64,000 nt of DNA from Henckelia pumila (Eukaryota; Streptophyta; Magnoliopsida; Lamiales; Gesneriaceae), in contig NC_133121.1 of assembly GCF_033568475.1 (NCBI RefSeq), positions 7,316,001-7,380,000 of the forward strand. Reading direction: 5' to 3'. The position numbers and the translations under genes are program-made. Below, one piece after another: positions 13,512-24,668 of the stretch; within the stretch, counting starts at the first letter, position 1; every line of letters begins with the position of its first letter. The notes beneath the pieces were generated by a model. It had not been told where the DNA came from. It made no database searches and was given only the letters and a program-made list of their open reading frames with translations.

Positions 13512-14032
13512 ATAAGTTGGTATGATTCAAAATTTTCAACTGCGCCAAACTTTGTAGACATTGGTTTTAGACCGAGACCTATGTTCTGTACTTGTGGTGT
13601 TGAACTTTCTTTAAAGACATCATGGACGTTGAATAATCCAGGGAGGAGGTTTCGCACATGTCCTAATTATGGTGTAAGTGTATTATTTTTTTGTGATATA
13701 ATTTAAATGATAAGGTTATGTAATTTCAAGTTAGAAAATAAATTTTTTTTCTTGTGCAGACACCTGCATATTGTGGTGCATTTTAGTGGTGGGATCCCGA
13801 GATGTGCAGTAGATCGAAACAAATAATACCTGGACTCGAGAAAGAAATTATTGACTTGAAGGACGATAGTGTTACATTAATGAAACATGTGAGAAATCTT
13901 GAAGATGAAGTTCGCAAGAAAGAAGATAAAATCAAAAGCTTAACATCTAGGGATGAATTCGGCAAGAAATTGAAGAGAAGATTGCTGCTGATTATTGTTG
14001 GACTTGTGTTGGTGTTGGTTTTCAAAAAATAA
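13512..14032 (+). pseudogene. GRF-type zinc-finger / coiled-coil / tail-anchored protein, inactivated MULE gene
   Basis: Two exons, 13505-13673 and 13760-14032, join at GT-AG. The first encodes the GRF zinc finger: MFCTCG, SLKTSWTLNNPGRRF, TCPNYG, continuing in exon 2 with AYCGAF-stop-WWDPEMCSRSK. The expected Cys and the PGRRF and WWDPE signatures are visible. Next come about 60 charged residues likely to form a coiled coil (LEKEIIDLKDD to DKIKSL) and a hydrophobic C-terminal segment (LLLIIVGLVLVLVF) that could anchor it in a membrane. Two defects are seen: the presumed start codon is ATA at 13512, and TAG occurs between the Phe and the two Trp of the finger, where Gln (CAG) would fit. From 13802 onward the frame is open. 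GRF fingers bind nucleic acid in other proteins; the role in a transposon is unknown. Confidence 0.75.
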
Positions 14033-14741
14033 GAGTGATGATGTTGGTAGCTAAAATTTTGGATGCACAGTTGGTTTAAAGGTTGTTAAAGATGATGCTA
14101 ACTAGTAGCTTGTTGCTCATTTAATGAATGAAGAAGCGAATTGGTTGTTTTTTTGTATTCCAAGATTTTGTTTTTTTTTTGTTGGACTTGTTTTGGGGTT
14201 GGTTTTGAGAATTCACGTGTGAAGATGTTGGTACCTAAAATTATGTAATGAATGTTATGTATTCCAAGCTTCTGCTCCAGTTATGAATGACGTTTGACGT
14301 TCAACCATTATCCTGTTATGATCTCATTTAGTTAGTAGATGTGTTTTTAATGCTTGAGCCAGTGTTGGAAATGCTTGGGTCAATGTATTCCAAGCTTCGA
14401 CATCTGTGTTGGAAATTTTTGAGCCAATGTATTCTAAGCTTATGTTACTGTTACGAATGTGATTTAGATCATGAGTATTTTGAATTCAATTTGGTGGCAT
14501 TATTCAATGATGTTTATTCCACTATGTATCTAATCACAGAGGGGAAATTAAATTAAAAAATAATACATAACACCAACATAGTCTCAAGACAATACTTCAA
14601 CAAAAAAGTCTGGAAAACACCAATCCATGGTCCCAAAATAAGTATGCAAAACAACTATTGAAAACCCTCAGCTTACAATAAAATTCTCACAAAAAACACA
14701 GATGGTCCATTACATCAACCACAACTCATCAACTACCAAGT
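14033..14741. other. Spacer between the convergent MULE genes
   Basis: AT-rich DNA between the two convergent stop codons. It contains imperfect direct repeats, for example GTTGGTAGCTAAAATTTT near 14044 and GTTGGTACCTAAAATTAT near 14228, and several copies of TATTCCAAGCTT from 14265 to 14440. It probably holds the 3' ends of both transcripts. Confidence 0.6.
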
Positions 14742-15039
14742 TCAATCCTTCCCAGTCGAATTCTTTGAAGCACATGCGGATGATTGAGTATTGGAAACGG
14801 GGCTCGCAGTCTCATGGCCTTGGCTTGAGTGTCGCTTCTTTCGTTGATCATCTAATGATGCTCTGAGCCGCGAAACTGTCACAAAGTTTTTTCCTCCTTT
14901 CACGAAGACAGGATTTTGCATATATATGGACTGAGAGACATTGAAAACAAATTATTATAGTTATGCTCTGAAGCATATTTTACTCACATGTACATATGCA
15001 TTACATTATACTAACTTACATTGATAGTTGAACTCCCTC

Positions 15040-15285
15040 CTGCTCCATTTGAATTTTCACCTGCTCCAATTGAACTCCCACCTACTCTATGAGATTTCCC
15101 TCCAGCTCTTCGAGCCCCCTCCTGCTCCAGTTGAACACCCTCTCGCTCCATAAGATTTCCCTCCAGCTCCAGTTGAGCCCCGTCCTGCTCCAGCTGAACA
15201 CCCTCCCGCTCCATGAGATTTTCCTCCAGCTCCAGTTGAGCTCCGGTCGATCTACCAACTGCTCCAGTTGAACTCCCTTCTACTA
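15040..15285 (-). repeat. Tandem 63-bp coding repeat in the transposase tail
   Basis: About three to four imperfect units. In the transposase reading direction each unit gives roughly 21 residues with the core NLMEREGVQLEQ followed by GAQLE. Units near 15089-15151, 15152-15213 and 15214-15275 are the clearest. The repeat is GC-rich compared with its surroundings and encodes a Glu/Leu/Gln-rich helical or disordered tail. Confidence 0.75.
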
Positions 15286-17008
15286 AACTTCTCACCTGTG
15301 TCAATCAAACCATAAACATTACTGAATGAAATCGAGAGTAAATAAAAGAAAATTTAATCCAATATACCGGCAATTTCTTCTTTTTACTCTGGTTTTCATC
15401 AGTTGTATGTGTTGTTTGACTTTGTTGCGTTTGTTGCTCTTTATTGCATGTCCTTTGGTTATGTCCAAATTCTCCATACCTTCTACATTTACTAATTCTT
15501 CTTGCACCACGCAGATGAGTTTGGCTAGAACTAGGAGGTTCATCTCATTCCCTCCTTCGTAATTTAGCTGGTCTACCCACTTTTTCTTTAAACACCGGAG
15601 GGAGTGGAGATGGCATTGAAGTTTCGGCCTATAAATCAGGACCAGTGATTGGCAAAATCGATTTCTCGTAGCATTTCTCATATGTATCAATCCCATAATA
15701 TGAATGCACGTAATCAATTGGATCTTGATACTTGTACCAGATTGCACAAACCGCATGCTGGCAAGGGATACCAGTCAAGTCCCACCTCATACAACTGCAC
15801 GAATTTGTACCAAAGTTGATTGTGTGTTGACCAGATGGTCGATTAACCTGAAAATGCATATGATCAGCTTGTATTAGACTGTGTTGTGATGCGTCATAGC
15901 AAATTTGCTCCAAAATCTTTTAAATCTTCGGACATATCTTCTTATCCCATTTCTCAGCCTTCTCCCGGTTAAGCTGAAATCGAACCATGAGCAAATTTCT
16001 TATGGCCTCAAACATTGGTATAATTGGTTTCTCTCTGGCCTCCAAGATGAAACTGTTGAAGCACTCGCACATATTATTCAAAAGTGCATCACATTTGAAG
16101 GTTGGCCTAAAATGTGACTTGGACCACTGCTCCGCGGGTTTCTTAGCCAACCACTCGTACGCTTTCACATCAATTTCTTTCATCTCTTCCATCCTCAAAC
16201 AAAATTCTGCAATTGTTGTTGCTTTGGCTGCTGCCCAAAGTGAATTTCTAATATCCATACCTGGAAAACCATCTTTTTTCATGTTAGTATGCAAATGCCT
16301 AACACAAAAGCGATTGTCAGCAGCAGGAAACAAGCTTTCAAATGTCGAAATCAGACCCTTTTGTTTGTCTGACATGAATGTCCATCCATGTCCATCTCCA
16401 AAGCCGAGATCAGTGTCCAACAATTGCAGAAACCACATCTAACTATCTTTTGTTTCTCTTTCAACCAAGGCATATGAAATAGGAAAGATATTGTTGTTGG
16501 GATCTAGCCCAACCGCCGCTACCAATTGTCCACCATTCTTACTTTTAAGAAAGCAGCCGTCAACACCAACCAGAGGTCTACATGCATTTTTAAATCCTTC
16601 TTTGCATGCTGAAAAGCATATGTACATATGCTGAAACCTTGGTCCATCTTCATCCTCAGTCACTTTTAAAATTACTGTAGAATTCGGATCTACCCTCACC
16701 AACTCTGCACAATAATTTTTGATTTTGCTGAATTGTTGGCTAATTGAACCCTCGACCATTTCACGAGCTTTCCTCTTGGCAAGATAAGCTCTTTTCCTAG
16801 AAACACGCAACCTTAAGCTGTCGAATATCTCATCTTTGAAAGTTGTAGTCCCCAAATTTGAGTTCGATTTAAACTTGTTGAGAAAAGTCTTTTCCAGCCA
16901 AGTTGAGCTTGCAGTTCTATTACCATTATCCCAAAAACAATTCTTGTGATTTGGTACTGCCAACAACTGTCATGGCTCATTGGTGACACATGAATCACCC
17001 AATCACAA

Positions 17009-17797
17009 TGAAAGAAATATTTTATTCCTTAAAATCATCCTATTTTGAAAAAGATTTTATTAAATATCTTTTGCCTTTCTTGGACATGAAGTAATTTTTA
17101 TTTATGTGATTTATTTCCTATTTGCGATATTGATAAGCTGATTAGAATATTTAACATATCATATCTAATATTTATCTTTCTTTATTTGTGTAGATTTGAT
17201 ATGATCAAGTCAAAGGAATCCTACGCCTACAAGGAAACATATTGAAGAAGGATTCTTGGTCTATTTATTTGAGATATGCGTTCACAAGAAAAAAAGAAAA
17301 AGAGAGAGACCGTGAGATTTTCCAAGAGCTTCATACACGTACATTGACAGAAGGATTGAAGATCTTTGAAAGCTCAAATCGGTCAAGGTTACTTGATGCT
17401 TGAAGAACACTTGAAGATCATTGATTGAAGAGTATTTTGACTATACAAGTTTTTGGCATCAAGATTTTTAACACCTTACTCTATTTTATTTATTCTATTT
17501 TGAATATAATTTTTAGGAGTTATTTTTATGGTTTATTTTCTCAATTGTTTTGAAAAATTGAATTTTACAATAATCACTAGTGTTAGGGTTTGTAAAACTC
17601 TTTGATTTGTTTTCTAGTAAAGTTTTGCCATGAGGCGTTGCAAGAGTATTTTATACTCTTGCTTAAATCATATTGAGTCTATTTATTTGGTTGCTTGTTT
17701 ATTTTATTTACGCTTTAATTATATTCCGCTGCAAGTTACTCAAGGTGTTATTGTAGGACACCTCAAACAGTTTATGTGCAACCCCTATTCCCTTACA
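17009..17797. mobile_element. Solo LTR (probably copia-type) inserted in the transposase gene
   Basis: The insert begins TGAAAG and ends CTTACA, the inverted TG...CA termini of an LTR. It is flanked by a perfect 5-bp duplication CACAA (17004-17008 and 17798-17802). Removing the insert and one CACAA restores a continuous transposase frame across the junction. The interior has no internal region, primer-binding site or coding sequence; it ends with TTCCGCTGCA-type sequence often seen near copia LTR 3' ends. LTR strand is not certain. Confidence 0.85.
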
Positions 17798-19157
17798 CAC
17801 AACTTTCATTTCTGCACTTTCCCCGCAATCGCTTCTTATCGACTTTAACGAACCTAACAGACCTTCCTCGTTTGATGCAATGACTTTCAATGACAAACTT
17901 AGCCTCATCTCTTGAACTAAAAATCATACCAACCTGCAAGTTAGGGTTCTCTGCATCTTTAATGGGGTTTAACAAAGGAAATCTTCGGGCTTCAGTATCT
18001 TCATCATCAGAACCCACGTTACTGACCAATTCATCAATATCAACACAATTAGCATCACCTTCTACATCCTGCAAAAATATTGATATACTTATTCAGCATT
18101 AAGGACTAAAAACTTAAAAAATTATTAATCTAAGAATATATATTTAATTAACCAAGATGCTCAATAAACCAACCTGCATCCGAGATAGAACCTCATTTCT
18201 CACCACACCATTATCAATAGCCGCTCTGTTGTCTAGCATTTCGGCATCATGATCAATGTGACTAAAAAAAATTCTATCATCTTCATCAAACTCGTACCCA
18301 CTGTCTTGAAAATCTTCATCGTCATCATCATCTGAACCACTCCCATCAAGATTTGATCCACTCCCATCAACATTTGAATCACTTCCATCAGCATTTGATT
18401 CACTTTCAATCTCATCTGATCGATCGGATACTACAATAACTCTACTAACGTCTTCTACATATATCTCCACTTCGAAGTTATCTGGGATGTACTGTGTAAC
18501 GGCCAATACATCCTCATCATTATCCAAATATCGACCTTTCATAGAATTAGGTCCCAATTTGTGCCAGAGTCTAAACTTCTTTTTTATCTCTTAGACCTAA
18601 TTCTTCCAAAACTCCCAATAAATGCAGCATCCGGATCTTCTGCTTGTTGAGGAAGTCAATATACTCAATACTCCCTCCCAAATATTCCTTCCATGCACTT
18701 GTCCCCTTCGTTGTTCCATTGAAATACAGTTTTACAGTAAAATTGTCATGTTCTCCAAGATAATCTAAAAATAATAACAAATACACAAAACCATGTTTAT
18801 GAGTGCCGTTTACAAAATAATTAAACAATAATTATATAATTTAAATACTGAAAATGGACATAAAATACCATAGTTTGGGGTTGAACTCAAAGCAATTTTA
18901 CTTCGTCTAGCCATCACAGCTAAATGTAGAATGTATCCTCACTGTTCATTATAACAAGTGTTACATGAGTTTTCAAAAAAAAAAAAAAACAAATAATATG
19001 CTCTTTGAACAAATGCAATTTTTAGGAAATTTTAAGCCAAATTAAAGTTAATAAAAGCTCCAAATATCGCAGATGAGTATAAAAGAAAAATTCAAGCTTC
19101 ACACCGAGAAATAAGAGAATCATGAGTAGAAACAAACTTACAGTAATTGTTAAAGAT

Positions 19158-19506
19158 GTACCGCCGGCGAAGTCTTGCAGCCAACCACCGAAGCAAAGAC
19201 GGCGACTTGGAGAGAAATCGAGAGCCAAAGATTTGGGAATTAGGGTTCACGTAAAATAGGAACAGGGAATGGAGAGGAAATGATTTGGGAATTAGATTTA
19301 ACGTGTGAATTCGAGGCTTTTAATTGGGAGGGTGCAATATCACGTGACAAGCACATGTTGATTCCGTTAGGTCTAACCGAGAGAATTAACGGAAGAATAT
19401 TTTTGAGACATATTTTAAAAGGTTAGGGACAATTTCAGCCCCAAAAATTTTTAGAAACATAATTGAGACAACGTTAAAACTATAGGGACATTTTAATGAA
19501 TTATTC
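19158..19506 (-). repeat. MULE right terminal inverted repeat
   Basis: Inverted copy of 12877-13225, same length. Transcription of the transposase pseudogene should have begun here; its first coding exon starts 244 bases inside. The outer end differs from the left by a one-base gap (GGGATAATT against GAATAATT). Confidence 0.93.
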
Positions 19507-19515
19507 CCTTAAGGT
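19507..19515 (+). repeat. Right target-site duplication of the MULE (CCTTAAGGT)
   Basis: Identical to 12868-12876. The lack of any mismatch shows that the duplication has not yet decayed, although the element's genes have. Confidence 0.92.
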
Positions 19516-21917
19516 AGTATATATCCTACGGGTGGCTTGGCCCTTGAACCCCAACCCTAATGTCAATTTAGAATTCCCTCCATTAATTAACATTAATTAA
19601 TGAAAAACGTATATCATCTAATTCATCTTAGATCTTAATTAAAGACTCTAATTGTGCAATTAATACGTGCCAAACACTCTTTGGACTGCTCCACCGCCTC
19701 GTAGCATGTATTTAGCCTTCGCTTGTCTTCTTTTATTCTTATTATTCTTATTGTTATTGTTATTGGGAACATATTTTATGAGGGGAAAAAACATTAGTAT
19801 ATCCTCATTATTAACGATAATGATAGCTCGGTGCAGATAAAAAAAATGTTTTTTGACGAATAGAATCAATTTAATAAGTACGTAGAAATTAAAATACACC
19901 GAAGAAAATTTGCTAAATTTTGCGCAAGGTTTTAAAAATTAATAGAAATTAATTTAATATATACTAAAGAAAATAGGAAGAGATTCAGTCTTATAAAAAT
20001 AGTAAATTGTTGGATAAACTATAAAAGGAGTGGGGAAACGTTATCTGTCTATCCACCGACTAGTGACCTACCCACCCTTCCAATGTCACCAAAATGCAAT
20101 GATTAATTAATTAATGTTATTTTGAAAGTGAATAAAAAAAAAGAAATGAATAGTTTGTGCCACAAAAAAATTATGTTGCTATATAAGTACAATTTAAATT
20201 ATATTGAGTTTCTAATCTATCGAATCTTAGTGTCTTATTTGTCACCGGATGTGATGTGTTACACTCCATTAATAGTTTTTGGTTTCTAAATATGTTTAAT
20301 AGTTAATTAATTTAAGTCTAGATCTTTAAGATTCATATTATACCATACATAAATGAAGTTTAACAATAATAAGTTGTAATTATTTATTCATACAAAATAT
20401 CCAACATTTTAATCGAATTTTTTAATATCTTTTTCCAATATCGCTTTCAGCCAGCCAAACATTTTTTTAAATAAAAGGGACCAAGCTATTTATTTGCAAG
20501 AAATCGACAAAGATGGAGAACTCAAACTTTAAATTTCTCATTCGAATAGGAAGTGATAGAATTTTAGTATAATATAAATATATATGCATTAATATTTGGG
20601 AAAAATTGCCAAATTCTTGGCCTAAGTTCTGTTTAATCGTGTTTTATCTAGTCTCATGATTTCGAAAATTGTTGACTTAACATCCAAAATACACTAGTAG
20701 ATAAAAAAAAGAATGAAAAAAAGTGTGTGTTTCGAGCCATGTAATGAACATTTCATATCAAATAGGCCCCGTTCATGATCATCATTTTAGTTGTTAGTGG
20801 ATACCGATCAACCAACAAAAATATTTTTATTTAACACCGATAAACATAACTCACTCTCGGGTCCTTTTGGAAAGACAGGTGTTTTTACTTTCTGTTTTTT
20901 TCTTTTTCTTGTTTGCATGAATTTGGAAAAATGATACTTTTGGTTTCAGGGAAAACATATTATTGAAATGATTTTCTTTTTTCATTTATTTGTTTTAAAT
21001 CCCTAGATCAAAATTAAGTTTGCATTTAATTTTTTTTTTTTTTTCCAAAAACAATCATGTGTTTGTAGTACTTCTTGATACACAGAAAAATATTTCTGCA
21101 CTCTTGAGTTCATATATTTTTTCATGTTCACTCAGTACAAATCATAAAAAACGTGATACTGATATAATATATTTGAATACCAATTGTTTAAGATCAAATA
21201 CAAAATATAATTTTGATTATAAAATTGGAACAATTTTACTAATAGCAAAACTTGTTACACATGTTTGAATACTCAAAATTTATTTATCAAAACCTCCAGT
21301 CCTCCTTGTGTCTGTCCTAGATAGGAAATTCTCATCCCATGGCCCATTGTATCTGAAAATTAAAAAAAATTATGTATTAGGAATAGATCTGAAACAGCTG
21401 ATATTAAATAATATATTAGTATCATATTTTGGATGTTTTGTATCGATTATTTGGGTAAAAAAATGTGTCATTAATATCAATATTTATATATTGTTAAGTA
21501 TTCAAATATTTTATAGATATATATATATATATATCATGCATTTAATATTTTGAACCTATTTTCATATGAAAAACATGTAAACCTAAGTCGAATTTGAAAT
21601 TAAATCAGATTTACGCTTGTTGTTTTCCCCCATAAGATTTAACTATTAATATTTACATACACATACATACAGCGTATGAATGCATTCACACACATATAAA
21701 TAATATTTATTATCTATATAAATATATATAAACTTAATAATTTGCAAGTTACTTTAAAATTTGGTTTGAACGAGGAAGAAATAATAGAACTCAAAATCCA
21801 CAAAAGAAAGCCGCAATCTCTATAACCTCGCACATGCCTATCACTTCTCTCTGTAATTTTTTGAGACATCTTCTATTACTTGTACAGACGCTGTTATCGG
21901 TGCTCGACATTTGAGGG
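19516..21917. other. Upstream region of the DEAR gene
   Basis: AT-rich sequence without a supportable gene. The promoter of the ERF gene must lie in its right part; a TA-rich stretch near 21715-21735 could serve as TATA sequence, but this is not decisive. No transposon with recognisable ends was seen here. Confidence 0.45.
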
Positions 21918-22382
21918 ATGGAATCCGGCGGCGGAGGCGGCGACTGTGCGGTCAGAGCCGTGACACGGAGGCGGAGCGAGAAGCCATACAAGGGTATAAG
22001 GAGGCGGAAGTGGGGCAAGTGGGTGGCGGAGATTCGTGAGCCCAACAAGCGATCGAGAATCTGGCTCGGTTCCTACAACACCGCCGAGGCGGCGGCGCGG
22101 GCTTATGACACCGCCGTGTACTACCTCCGCGGCCCGACGGCGAAATTCAATTTCCCGGACGAGATCATCTGCTGCGGGCTTAAAGACCTCTCCGCCGACT
22201 CCATAAGGAAGAAGGCGGCGGAGGTGGGAGCCAGATTCGACGCCGTGCAGGCACACGCACTGGCCGCCGCCGCCAATGAGGAGGAGCGTGCTGCTCAGTC
22301 GCTGAAACCATGTTGGTTTCATCAACAGATTGATCTAAACAAAAGGCCGGAGCTGGAAGACCCCACCATTGACGAGGGCTAA
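21918..22382 (+). CDS. DEAR: DREB/ERF transcriptional repressor with EAR motif (DEAR type), 154 aa
   Basis: Single-exon gene, as usual for this family, and much GC-richer than its surroundings. The one AP2/ERF domain spans about residues 22-81 ([21 protein letters not shown] ... [13 protein letters not shown]). Val36 and Glu41 occupy the positions (V14, E19) that mark DREB-type DNA binding to DRE/CRT elements. A second conserved block, [15 protein letters not shown] (about 92-106), is typical of the A-5/group II relatives of Arabidopsis DEAR1/CEJ1. The C-terminal [12 protein letters not shown] (138-149) contains the EAR repressor motif DLNxxP, which in this family recruits TOPLESS-type co-repressors. 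It therefore probably represses stress-responsive genes in the nucleus. The ATG chosen is the first in frame and gives a Gly-rich leader. No defect is visible. Confidence 0.95.
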   Translation: MESGGGGGDCAVRAVTRRRSEKPYKGIRRRKWGKWVAEIREPNKRSRIWLGSYNTAEAAARAYDTAVYYLRGPTAKFNFPDEIICCGLKDLSADSIRKKAAEVGARFDAVQAHALAAAANEEERAAQSLKPCWFHQQIDLNKRPELEDPTIDEG

Positions 22383-23364
22383 TGCCCATTTCCAAATGAA
22401 AATTTTTTATAAATTATTTTCATATTTTTTAAGCAAAAAAAAAAAAAAAAAACTTTTGGTGTATAAATTTCTAATATGTCGCTTCATCATTATGCAAACA
22501 TGCATCATATAATCTGATTTGTAAAATCCCAATTTCTCATCTATTGATATTTTTGTTATTTTACTTTAATACTTATCCGCTCTGTCTTACAAAATATATA
22601 TAATATAGTATAAAATTTGGTCCTTATTACACAATGTCACATGCACCTCGTAGTTTGCAGACGCATGCTATTAAATTTATCTTTGTTTTTTGGATAAGGG
22701 CAAAGTTGAAGTTGGATGTTTTTGTATCGACATATATAAAACCAAAATATTTGATGATTTTTTTATCAAAATTTACCGTTATTTTCGATATGATATCATA
22801 ATATTTATATATTTAACAATGAGATTTATTTCCCTCACTATTCAACGGCGGTGGAAACTAAATTAACGGTACCCAAAATCGTTTTTTTTTTTTTTAAAAA
22901 AAAAAAATGCATTGGATGAAAAGATAGATATCGATTCGTTTCCAGGAATATTAGGGATTCAATTTGTATAATTTGTTATGATGTGGTTTATTACAATACA
23001 TTTTTGTTTCGTTTGAAGACAATTAATGATTGAGAGGAGGAGGCAAGTGAAGGATCCAAGTTGGGGTGGTGGGAGTTAGGGAGTGGGGCAGAGAATTGCT
23101 GGAGTTGGTTTCACAAGTAGCCAAGTTATGTCTACTGATGATAATAAAGTGTAATGATTTTCATTCACACATATGTGAATCATATAAATAAATTAATCGA
23201 CTCATATAAATAAATTAATCGACTCCGTCTACCGAGTAAATATAACTTTTTTTTAAAAAAAAAATCTAAACTCAAATTGTAAAGAACGGTCCAACTTCAA
23301 ACTCATTTTTGTTTTTTCTATGAAGAATCGTGAGTGGATTTTTGGTATTTGTGAATTGATATCA

Positions 23365-23733
23365 TTATCTATACTATATCACCGAAATATCGATATATCA
23401 AAATTTCGGTATGACATAAATCCATATAGTTTTTATCGAAAAATTTCGATATACCGAAATTCGGTACGGTATCGGTATGATATTGTGTATACCGAGATTT
23501 AAATATTTTTTTAAACTATTTTTTTTTTAAAAAAATGTCGGTATATACCGTGTATACCGAATTTTTTTTATATTTTTTTCAGTATATAGAAATACCGAAA
23601 TTTCGCAAATTCTATATTGATACCGATACCGATACCGAAATTTTTCGGTATATCGAAATTTTTTGTATGTACGGTTTTTTTTCGGTACGGTATAGGCGGT
23701 ATGACGTCATTTCGGTATTTTTCTTCAGCCCTA
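23365..23733. mobile_element. hAT-like remnant rich in GGTATACCG motifs
   Basis: Dense repeats of CGGTATACCG-type palindromes on both strands. The right end, read in reverse complement, starts TAGGGCTGAAGAAAAATACC, a typical terminus for this plant element family. The left end is not recognisable, so it is probably truncated. It is related in motif content to 58265-58730. Confidence 0.55.
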
Positions 23734-24299
23734 AGTGTGCGTGGTTTATAAAAATTGTTTTTGGTGTCATGGTCATTTTTTAAAATTTTCTCATTATACC
23801 CCCACACCCCACACCGACAAAAACTCTCTCCATGTCTCATTTTCTCCCACTTTCTAATCGGTTTTCCCTCTAACCTTCTTCCTCCTTTTTCATTTTTTTT
23901 CTCAGTAGAACTCAAATTTCCTCTGTAGGCACCTTTATCAAATTGGAGTCTTTACCAAATTATATATTTACGGGGCACGCATCACGTGTGCTATGGTGAC
24001 TGGTTATATATAATAGTTGAGTCCCTTAGAGGGAGGACACCAATTTTTTTTTCAAAATTACCCTTATACTAAATAAATTTGTATAATTTAAAAAAAAAAC
24101 TAAATAAATTTGTAGATTTGATTTTTATGTGTACATATTTTCCATATTTCTGTCAACTAGCAACTATAGATAAAATAAATAACTTTTAAATTCATTAATA
24201 CATTACGTTAGAAATAAAAAAATATATAATTAAAAAACATAATTAAAATAATTAATTAAAAATAAAAATATATTAGTTCTAAATAACACATAGTAATAA

Positions 24300-24347
24300 A
24301 TATATATTAATTTATACACATGCATCGCGTGTGTACAGTTATGCTAG
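24300..24347 (+). mobile_element. Helitron-type 3' terminus
   Basis: The stem-loop TACACA-(9 nt)-TGTGTA is followed within a few bases by CTAG and then T, the arrangement of Helitron 3' ends (hairpin, then CTRR, insertion before T). The 5' TC end could not be placed; a related GCACGCATCACGTGTGC hairpin lies upstream near 23975. Confidence 0.5.
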
Positions 24348-24507
24348 TCATTATCATATATCCTAATCAGAATTTTAAAATATGCATATATTTGAACATG
24401 TTATAAAAAATAATTAATTTTTTTATCGAAAAATATTTATCAAATAAATGACAAGAAATTTGAATTGTTGAAAAATATTTTAATATTATATTTAACATAA
24501 GTATTAT

Positions 24508-24668
24508 TTGAGACGAACTCAATGATATTTATTCGTGAGACAATTGATATGATCCATACATAAAGTAAAAAATAATAATATATTTAGCACAAAAAATAAT
24601 ATATTTGCTAGGGTCGAATCCAAAAAAATTTCGTCTCATAAAATTAACTCATAAAACGGTTTTATGAC
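24508..24668. repeat. Dispersed GAGAC...GTCT repeat copy
   Basis: Same block order as the copy at 7352: GAGAC, GTGAGACAATTGATATGATCC, AATAATAATAT core, and a GTCTCATAAAATTAACTC end. Diverged. Confidence 0.45.

Larger units (their letters stand above)
14742..18914 (-). pseudogene. mudrA-like MULE transposase, disrupted
   Basis: Exon 1 (18869-18914) starts MARRSKIAL. Exon 2 (18174-18764) holds a PB1-like N-terminal domain and an acidic Asp/Ser/Gly-rich stretch. Exon 3 starts at 18068 and carries the MULE DNA-binding region. The catalytic core is at about 16.6-15.9 kb: first Asp in PLVGVDGCFL, second in MSDKQKGL, Glu in CECFNSF. A SWIM zinc finger follows at about 15.8 kb (CSCMRWDLTGIPCQHAVC), then a CCHC knuckle whose second Cys has become Tyr, a repeat-rich tail and a short Ser-rich last exon ending at 14742. 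Breaks: one-base frameshifts near 18585 and 16960; stops at 16439-16441 (TAG), 15920-15922 (TAA), near 15633 (TAG) and near 15548 (TGA); and a solo LTR at 17009-17797. All three catalytic acidic residues are still encoded. Confidence 0.9.
12877..19506. mobile_element. Mutator-like DNA transposon (MULE), 6.63 kb, inactive
   Basis: The 349-bp inverted repeats (12877-13225 and 19158-19506) are closely similar along their length, starting with ATAATTCATTAAAATG, and are flanked by an identical 9-bp duplication. Two genes point inwards and converge near 14.0-14.7 kb: a GRF-zinc-finger gene from the left and a mudrA-type transposase from the right. A splice-donor-like TGTAAGT lies just inside each TIR, so both TIRs seem to supply a promoter and 5' leader, as the TIRs of maize MuDR do (known). 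Both genes carry premature stops, so the element is not autonomous now. A solo LTR (17009-17797) inserted later. Confidence 0.93.

Noticed and set aside
15319-15756. 145-codon minus-strand open frame beside the SWIM finger region
   Set aside because: It is out of frame with the transposase; the true frame, although broken by stops, carries the zinc finger, proline-rich linker and knuckle.
17009-17797. Transposase intron
   Set aside because: There is a GTAAGG at one side, but no acceptor gives an open frame; TG...CA ends and the CACAA duplication identify an LTR insertion instead.
21894-22395. Long minus-strand open frames opposite the DEAR gene
   Set aside because: GC-rich coding DNA commonly leaves open antisense frames; the plus strand carries an obvious AP2 domain.
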